Assembly (NCBI GenBank): GCA_020740775.1
Contig: JAHEWK010000002.1
Span: 3,224,001-3,288,000 of the forward strand
Length of the DNA: 64,000 nucleotides
Direction of reading: 5' to 3'
Origin: Ilyonectria destructans
Taxonomy: Eukaryota > Ascomycota > Sordariomycetes > Hypocreales > Nectriaceae
The notes under the pieces were generated by a model, which saw only the letters and a program-made list of their open reading frames with translations, did no database searches and was not told where the DNA came from. The position numbers and the translations under genes are program-made. Positions 57,378-64,000 of the stretch are shown one piece after another; position 1 is the first letter of the stretch; every line of letters begins with the position of its first letter.

Positions 57378-59715
57378 ATGGCGCCAACAGTCACACAGCC
57401 AATGTCGGTTTTTTCAAAACACCACCACTATTATTACTCAGCAAAAGACAACAACAGCAGTTTGTTCGACGATTCAAACTATACTACAAACACCATCCGC
57501 CCCGAAGCCCTTCTAAATAGTAATAAATTTGCAGAGAACATCTTAAACGGCGACGAGGAGATGGATTCCGCGTCAAGATACAGCTCTCAGTTATTATCAC
57601 CATTAGATTATCTGCCATCCAAGAAACCACCGAAAAGGAGAAGCCCTCGTTTCTGGTCGCAATCGGAGACTACGCGCTTGCTGCAAATGCGAGATACCGG
57701 CAATTCTTGGAAAGAAATCCGGGCAGCCTTTCCCAAGAGAACTTTGGTCGGCATCCGCTCAAACTGGGTCAAAGCCATTGTAGGAATGTTGTCGTCCAAC
57801 ACAACTCATAGACTAACAAAGCACAGAAGAAGCTCGGGCGATCTCACTATGACAGATCGAATTGTTGGAGTGTGGCAGAAGAGCGCCGACTGACAGACAT
57901 AGTGAAATGCGACCAAAAGAATTGGGGCGAGATTGCCAAATCGTTTCCGAACAGAACCGCTAGAAGTTGTGGAATGCGTTGGGGCCAGTTGAAGTTTTTG
58001 ACCGTAGAGGCCCGGGATACCCGATGGGAGGTAAGCTGAAATAGACCGAATCAGAAGATGAAATGAAAATCACTGGTAATAATAAAGTTTAGAAAATGCG
58101 CCTCGCAGAAACCAAAAGTATGCGCGCCATAAGGGCTAGGTCCTGGACGGCCGAAGAAGAGGAACTCTTGAAATATCTCGTGGTCGCTGGTAGCACATGG
58201 GATACTATTCTGGAGGCGATGCCAGACAGAACTAGAGCGGGCGTGTACTCTCATATCAGGGTAAGATCAACGTTATAAACGCGAGAAGCAATAGTCTCAT
58301 TCTTTACAGAAGGATCTCAAGGCTGATTTAACTGAAGCGACACATACTCAAGGAAGAGCTTCCAAGTCTCGCTCCACAAAAACATTTCGAAGAGTCTTAT
58401 TTGGCACCATTGAAGAAGCGCGCTCCAACAGTCGCCCCAATACGACAAGTACCAGAGGGACCCCGACTTCGAGCACCAGAAATGCGCGTTGCGCAAACTT
58501 CTCAGGAGAGTCCTAATGCAGGGGCAGACCTTGAAGCAGGCATGCCGGCAACAAAGCAGAGCAGAAACACCAACACGCAATCGCCATCGAAATCCGAGCC
58601 TGCGAAAACGGAAAGTGCTGATTTACAATTATGGGTGCCTAAAGCAGGTATTCCGTTGGCACGATGGACCTCGTCTGAAGATCAGCTCCTCGTGAAATTG
58701 AAGAGCGACGGTAATAGCTGGAGAGATATCAGCAGAGCCTTGCCCAACCGGAGCGCGAGGGGGGCTGAGGCCCATTGGTCGCGAATGCAAAAGGCAAGCG
58801 AAACTAGATTCATGTCATGCGCATAGTCTAACATACCCTAGGGAAATCCGAAAGAAAGAACCGGATGGACGACAGATGAGAGACAGCGTCTAAAACAAAT
58901 GAAGGGACGTGGTGCTTCTTGGAAGGAGATCACTCAAGCTTTCCCGAACAGAAGTTTGACGGCTCTCCAAACCTTTTGGCTGGTAAGGAAGCGAAATCAC
59001 GCATCGGAGATCTTGGCACTGATCATTCAAGAAAATGAAACAAGCCGAATTGCCCCGAAAGGTATTCAAGCAGTTGCTTCTCGTGTTTCAGTACTAATAG
59101 ATTTTATAGGTTATGGATGATGACGCTGAAGTAACAGTGGCATCTATGCACCCCAGCCTGCTTGTTAGTCGTCGGCATGAGAGAGTGAGGGCCGTCACTA
59201 TACAACAGATTAGGACAAAATGGCGCCATGCGATGAGACATCCAAACCTCGCAGCCTACCGGAAGGATGTCGAAGCGATGGAGGAATCAAATGTCAAGCT
59301 CTACTTTCAAGATCGCCTAAGGATAATCGATGAGATTGATGAAAGAGGATCAATCGAGCAGAAGCAAAACTGCTTGACCCGGGTTCTCACTCATCTGCAG
59401 CATGGAATTTTGCCAAAGTTCTATTCTGTGAGGTTCAAGAGCGGGGTGAGATATCCTGGCGATGGAGGTCTTGATCCTCAGGTCGAGACCGATCATGAGT
59501 CTCCTGAAGAGGACTTGGAGGAGTTCCCGAAGAAAGCGCAGGAGCCCGAAAGATACAAGCGAGGCCGTCACAAAGAACGAAGACGACAGTCCACGCGGCA
59601 GGCTACAGCAAAAAGACGTCTTCGCCTAGCCCTGAGTAACGATCCCAGAATCTCGACATACACTACGGAGACCTTCATGGACCTAAATGCATTGGGATTG
59701 GCGCTTCAGAAATAA
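57378..59715 (+). CDS. Five-repeat Myb/SANT-like protein (upstream part of a Myb-exonuclease frame)
   Basis: Probable DNA-binding protein. Exons 57378-57779, 57827-58030, 58093-58260, about 58338-58793, 58842-58982 and 59110-59715 give about 658 residues up to the TAA at 59713-59715. Each of the first five exons carries one Myb/SANT-like repeat of about 45 residues: RFWSQSETTRLLQMRD, CWSVAEERRLTDIVK, RSWTAEEEELLKYLV, RWTSSEDQLLVKLKS and GWTTDERQRLKQMKG. Each is followed by WxxIxxxxPxRT/S. All introns are phase 0; the one at 58794-58841 is GC-AG. Exon 4 borders are uncertain: the best acceptor (58309) leads to a stop unless a further intron, about 58449-58521, is removed. The last exon is basic and Glu-rich. 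The TAA splits this frame from the exonuclease domain at 59716. Confidence 0.75.
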
Positions 59716-60564
59716 TGGCTTACGAGCCGAAGCTTCAAGGCTGTGCTTGATCAGCCACAAAAAGTCCGAAACGGCAGCGAGTCGGAAGCTTCTCTCTTGA
59801 CACTCGACACCGAGTTTATTGCCACAACTCGACGCGTTTTAGAAGTTGCTATGGGAGAATTTAACTCTGGCAAAGTCCTTCTTGATTCACGAGTTGATAA
59901 CCAATGCTCGACAGAAGAGCTACTTGAAAGACCAAACGGTTGTCTGCTGGAATCATACGAACGAAAACGGAGCTATCAGACTCTGCAAAAGGTCTACGGC
60001 TCTCACGATCCAGCGAAGTGTTCTGACAAAAAGACGCCAAGGGAGATCGCAGAGATACTAAAAAATGCTGGAGTCACCAAGCAGTCGATCATTCTTGTCT
60101 GGCACACGGGCTATTTCGACCTCACCTTGCTAAGAGAACTCTTCGAGTCTGTAGGCTGTGATGACATTCTACCTCCAGTCGAAAACTGCATCCCGATGAT
60201 CAACCACTTTCGGCAGGGCTTGCCCTCAAGGGACCAGACTGGAAGAACGTTCACGTGTAGGCTGGATCAGTTGTTCCCGGCATTATTCGCTGGGCACGAA
60301 TTGATTGGCTTGAGTCATAATGCAGCGCCAGACATCCAAATGCTCCGCTTGATGGTTCTTCTTTTGATACAGCTCCAAAGACCATTACCAGATAGAGATT
60401 TGGATGACTTTCCGAAAACGACACAGGAATTTGTCACAGATGCTCGACCCCCGAACAATTTCCTAGACAGATGGATTGGCTTTTCATCCACTCATCACAG
60501 CGAATTGGAAAATGACGACAATAATAAGAAACTCAGTGACGAGGACTGTAGTGACGAGAACTAG
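59716..60564 (+). CDS. DEDDh exonuclease-like domain in frame with the Myb/SANT gene
   Basis: The frame of the last Myb-gene exon continues, after TAA at 59713-59715, to the stop at 60562-60564 (282 codons). It encodes a DEDDh-type 3'-5' exonuclease fold resembling fungal Gfd2/YDR514C-like proteins. Exo I is LLTLDTEF (Asp at 59806), Exo II is VWHTGYFDLTLL, and Exo III is SHNAAPD (H-x4-D). All the expected acidic residues and the His are present. There is no ATG before Exo I in this frame; the first is MGEFNSGK, which would lose the catalytic DTE. So the domain needs readthrough, splicing around the TAA, or it is dead. CAA to TAA is a RIP-type change. Confidence 0.6.
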   Translation, partial: WLTSRSFKAVLDQPQKVRNGSESEASLLTLDTEFIATTRRVLEVAMGEFNSGKVLLDSRVDNQCSTEELLERPNGCLLESYERKRSYQTLQKVYGSHDPAKCSDKKTPREIAEILKNAGVTKQSIILVWHTGYFDLTLLRELFESVGCDDILPPVENCIPMINHFRQGLPSRDQTGRTFTCRLDQLFPALFAGHELIGLSHNAAPDIQMLRLMVLLLIQLQRPLPDRDLDDFPKTTQEFVTDARPPNNFLDRWIGFSSTHHSELENDDNNKKLSDEDCSDEN

Positions 60565-60654
60565 TAGTAATAAGGACCTTAAAGTTTAGCAGATGTAGAA
60601 AGTGTCTTATCTAATATTCAATTGCAAAAATAATATAAATACTAATAACAGATA

Positions 60655-60735
60655 TAATTATACTATTTTTTATATATATTTTTTTTGCTTTAATATTATC
60701 AGATAGATTAAAGCTATATAGTATTCTCAAACAGA
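60655..60735 (+). repeat. Dispersed AT-rich repeat, copy 3 (partial)
   Basis: It shares AATATTATCAGATAGAT, AAAGCTATATAGTATTCT and the stretch between with copy 2 (32845-32921), in the same orientation. It lies in an AT-rich patch (60590-60735) and abuts the broken gene on its right. Confidence 0.7.
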
Positions 60736-61015
60736 GTGTAATTGAGGATGCAGTTAAGGAGTGGTTGAGTGAGAGCGGCGAACTTGTCGCCACCGGCTAG
60801 ATAATTGATGTAGGAATGGTTTTTGGCGCCGGTCTTGTAGTTGTTGTACCCGTCGGTGCAGTTGACCTGTGTGATGTTGTTGAAAATCCATCCATACTGC
60901 GGATACCAGTCTTTGAACTGTTCAGTAGACGTTGCATCGCTAGCGAAGCCGACCTTTGCAGCCTAGACAAGGAGAAAGCAGAGAAGGACGTGTGGCTTTG
61001 GGTATTGGAGGGACA
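60736..61015 (-). pseudogene. 5' fragment of a secreted/membrane protein gene
   Basis: The minus strand reads from an ATG at about 61015: MSLQYPKPHVLLCFLLV (signal-peptide-like), then TAG, then AAKVGFASDATSTEQFKDWY, YGWIFNNITQVNCTDGYNNY and LAGGDKFAALTQPLLNCI. The frame is cut off where the AT-rich repeat begins. The TAG is most simply TGG or CAG to TAG. The style (Cys, N-glycosylation sequons NIT, NHS, NYT) fits the ectodomain of a fungal multi-pass membrane protein. The rest of the gene is not seen. Confidence 0.55.
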
Positions 61016-62076
61016 TGATAATGGTTGTCAGTGAGTAGGTAGAGAATACAGATAAGTTTTAAGTTTAAGGATAGACTGACGTTGAAGTGGCTTTAGAAGC
61101 TCCTGGGGGAAGTCACAGACTTCTTAAAGCCTTGAGACCAATCAGGCTGGCGCATAAGTGGCCGCTTTTTCCAGCTTTGAGTCCGCTGAGTTTTCTGAGG
61201 GTGAGTTGACGGGGCGGATAATAGCATAAAACACTTGCACTTTCATGCATGGTGGAAATTTGACCGTCTGGTTGCGTCCCCTCTGACCAGGCTGGCGGCT
61301 GCAACCTGGCGCTGAAGTTCCTGGAATGAAGCGTCGTGGTAAAAATAGCAACCGCTCACCCCGAGGCCTGGACGCCTCATCGCTTGGCAACTGCATTTTG
61401 ATACCAAGCCCCACGACCGATTCAATGACGTCAGGCTCTGGAGGAGGATCTGGTCTGAAAGGTGTTTTCTCGGATGTCATAGACACGGGTCCGCCACAAA
61501 ATAGGTTGAGCTTTAACTCTGAGCTATTTAGTGTCAATAAGGTTCTAATGAGTTGCAGGATGTAGAAAAAAACCCACTATCAAGCGTCGAGGAAGACAAT
61601 TCCATCCATCGCTGGAAGTTCGCGCAATGCCTAGACCAGGCGAGCCAGCAAGCAAGCCACATCACATCACAGCGCATCCACAACCAATGATTGCCACCGG
61701 TTGGCCTGGCTGGATCGTATTTCGAGCAGCGCCTCAACACACTCCGAAGGGTCAATTGGATAGCCCAGTGCCCGTCGCTGTGCCCCGTGCGTCCCAAGGA
61801 TCATGGCAACCTCGTGGCCCCAGGAGTCTAGGACCAGACCTGGCCCACGGAATACCGAGAGCATGCCGCCAAACTGAGCAAATATCTTCAAACAACACTG
61901 TTTCTCATCGACAATGGTAATGGACAACCTATCGATCCGCAAGGCATGAAACAACCAGGACCGGACGACCAATACTGGAGCCAGGCCAACCTCAGGTATC
62001 TCGAAATCGGCTATCTTTGCTCAAAGCGCCATTGATCTTGCCAGTCATCTTCTGAAGACACTGGTTTGCCCTACCT
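61016..62076. other. Gene-poor stretch
   Basis: No gene is supported. Two unassigned coding-like patches occur: minus 61142-61537 and minus 61667-61972. Neither has a motif known to me. Confidence 0.35.
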
Positions 62077-62163
62077 CACGACTCCATTCCCAATCAATCA
62101 GGGTGGTGATTCTCAGACCGTTGTCGACCAGAACGAATGGCCCCTGGTCGAGGGTTGGATTTG
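62077..62163 (-). pseudogene. Short second copy of the APH pseudogene
   Basis: The segment matches 29385-29498 almost base for base (for example CACGACTCCATTCCCAATCA and GTCGAGGGTTGGATTT). It lacks about 33 bp, roughly 29433-29464, that encode the catalytic HGDLGPQN loop. It is an isolated fragment. The two loci lie about 32.7 kb apart in the same orientation. Confidence 0.8.
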
Positions 62164-62504
62164 TTCAAAGCTGTTGTGGTACTGTAGGGCAGTGTTGTTC
62201 AATGTGAAGCTTTCCGCAGAGGAGTGGCCAATGCCGCCACCGGTAAGATTTCTACCCTTCTCTCGGTACTGCAGCGGTCTTGACGCTGACGAGTAGGGAT
62301 CTACGGGGAATGCGCCAGACGCAGTCCGCGATCAGATGATGCGTCACAATCCGAAGTGGGCCATGTTCAATCGCGCATACATCAACGAGAAGGTCCAATT
62401 CGACCTCCAAACATCTCCCTAGACGAGCCGACCAAGGACGGCCTCATCAGATATAGTTGTTGAGCCACTATATGACCCTCTGAACAAGGAAACAGTTCCT
62501 CCAA
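62164..62504. other. Gene-poor spacer
   Basis: No gene is seen. Confidence 0.35.
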
Positions 62505-63991
62505 CTACCCAGGCCACAAACCCGAGGTAAACCCTCCAAATCCTTCTTGGCGCCTCTCTACCCTTGCGTCCCCGAGGTCCTCCTCGGGTGGCTTCAGGTC
62601 ATCGCCTCTTAAAACCGCCACGAGCAGCAAAGCCCCTGAGACTGACATGAGCGCACACATAGCCAGCCATGCAAAGTCTCTTGCGAATGACACATCAGCC
62701 AGCTGCCTGGACACACTGGGGATCGCTAAGTACACATCACCCTTCTGGTCCTCGTCAAAGGAGTCATGGTACATGTACCAGGCGGCCAGGTACGCTTGAC
62801 GCATCAACAACTCGACATAGCCATCAATGTTGTCGAACGTGGGCAGGAGCGTCGAGTTCATGGCGGCAATCATGGTCGTGAGGTCCGGCAGCAACCGGAC
62901 GGCTTCCTGGACCCGCGGGTTCTCTGCAAACACGACCTCCTCCAGCGGTGTCTGGTCCTCGACAACGCGGCTAGAGACGTATTTGCTCTGCGTGCTGACC
63001 GTCACTCCCGCAGTGAAGTTGACGGTGCCGATGAAGTAGCAGTTCTTGTTCGTCGCATCGCCCCATTCGAGGAAATATCAACCAAGGTGATCCACGCTCC
63101 CAAGGATGGTCGGGTCGAGCGCCGAGCACGCTGACGTCTGCTTCGCCACACGCTCGACCATCATTCCAACAGTCTGTGTCTTGCTGAATACAGTCGGAGT
63201 TGGCTTGCTGTACCAAGCCTGCGAGTCATTCCACCCCACGGCAGTGTCGAACACCACGGTTACTCCGTCGCGGTAGTACGTCGACGGGGAGTCATCGACG
63301 AGACTCAAGCTGCTCGAGTCGGCGACGTAGACCCACTCTGCAAGCCCAACGTCGTCGTCGTCGGCCTTATACCAGTCGATGCTGTGAATCTGGATACAGG
63401 GCACTACCGCCTTCAGGAGCGTTGCGTTTTGACCCAGAGCATCGTTTCCCGGCACTACATGCCGGCACCCGTTGCCTGTCAGCGAGGTTCCGTTGGGCGA
63501 AAGATTGCTCGGATCGCTCCAAACCATGCTCGCATAACCGGCTGCGGTGCGCAGGTACGGCTTCCGATCGAGGCCAAAGGTCGTAAAAGGGTAATTGTAC
63601 CACTTCCAACCTCCGAAATCCGCCCTGCTGTCGACGGCTGCCACGGAGACTGTTACATCCGTTGCAGGCACTGGCTTCGATGCTAGTTGACAGCCCCGGT
63701 AAGGATGGGCGCGATGAAGGTTTGGGCTGTGATGATCAAGAGCGCGAGAGAGATGGCCCATTGGCGGAGGTTTGTCGGTACGGCGACGGGTGGGCGGAAC
63801 CATGGCGGTAGCTTCCATCGCATCATCCATCTGACCTGTTTTTCTCGCGTAGTTGCGGCCTCGCTTCCTTGAGCTGTTGGCGAAGAAGCCTTAGACAGCA
63901 TGAAGTGGCCGCAAGCCCACACAGCGAGTGTCGTCCATGACCCCACCAACAGCTTCACGACGACCAATGCAGCTGAGATGAGCATCGTCAC
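62505..63991 (-). pseudogene. Multi-pass membrane protein pseudogene, running off the right edge
   Basis: Minus-strand coding sequence begins outside the window. Inside are a hydrophobic span (LISAALVVVKLLVGSWTTLA), a second one (AISLALLIITAQTFIAPIL), a large Cys- and Asn-rich ectodomain (from about 63680 to 62700) and a final helix FAWLAMCALMSVSGALLLVAVL. Two lesions are visible. A frameshift at about 63683-63690 lies just after ILTGAVN, where the old frame meets TAG. An in-frame TGA at 63078-63080 is followed by the continuing frame YFLEWGDATNKNCYF. The overall plan resembles uncharacterised fungal membrane proteins; no function is known. Confidence 0.65.
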
Positions 63992-64000
63992 GTCGCCAAC

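Overview
The window looks like nuclear DNA of a filamentous ascomycete (Pezizomycotina, most likely a Sordariomycete). The signs are short introns of 44-130 bp with GT..AG borders and CTAAC-type branch sites, fungal-specific families (NACHT NLRs with HeLo-like or fungal STAND N-termini, FunK1 and SRPK-like kinases, APH-type phosphotransferases, CIA30, an MBA1/mL45-type protein), and a sharp split between gene-bearing DNA and AT-rich DNA full of TA-creating transitions, as left by repeat-induced point mutation (RIP). The species cannot be told.

Layout. 1-13.2 kb is an AT-rich, RIP-degraded block with no intact gene. It holds a solo copia-type LTR with a perfect 5-bp target-site duplication, a RIP-mutated copy of the 5' flank of the NLR gene next door, and the fossil reading frame of a C2H2 zinc-finger gene. 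13.4-16.6 kb is a HeLo-like/NACHT NLR. 17.4-22.5 kb is housekeeping: a solute:sodium (urea-type) symporter, then a divergent pair of mitochondrial genes (MBA1/mL45-type and CIA30). 22.9-32.6 kb is accessory: a decayed membrane-protein gene, an intact 11-exon amidase, two intact APH-type phosphotransferases, one APH pseudogene, and an SRPK-like kinase whose usual N-terminus is broken by a G8 run.

32.7-41 kb is a gene graveyard (AT-rich repeat, FunK1, BCS1-type AAA, ankyrin and kinase relics) holding one intact short-chain dehydrogenase. 42.4-49.9 kb has an alpha/beta hydrolase and a very large NACHT-ankyrin NLR. 49.9-57 kb has a pogo-type transposase relic, an intact 14-exon saccharopine reductase (LYS9 family) and an OTU-like relic lacking its catalytic Cys. 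57.4-60.6 kb is the most unusual locus: five Myb/SANT repeats, each in its own phase-0 exon, followed in the same frame by a DEDDh exonuclease domain and split from it by one TAA codon. 60.6-64 kb has a third copy of a dispersed AT-rich repeat and three relics, the last running off the right edge.

The genes do not form one pathway. The picture is a rapidly evolving accessory region (NLR immunity/incompatibility-type genes, kinases, transferases) around a small conserved mitochondrial/transport island, bounded and eroded by RIP. All multi-exon models were built by hand from splice signals and conserved motifs. Where exon lengths are said to sum to a whole number of codons, that was checked. 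No homology search was run.
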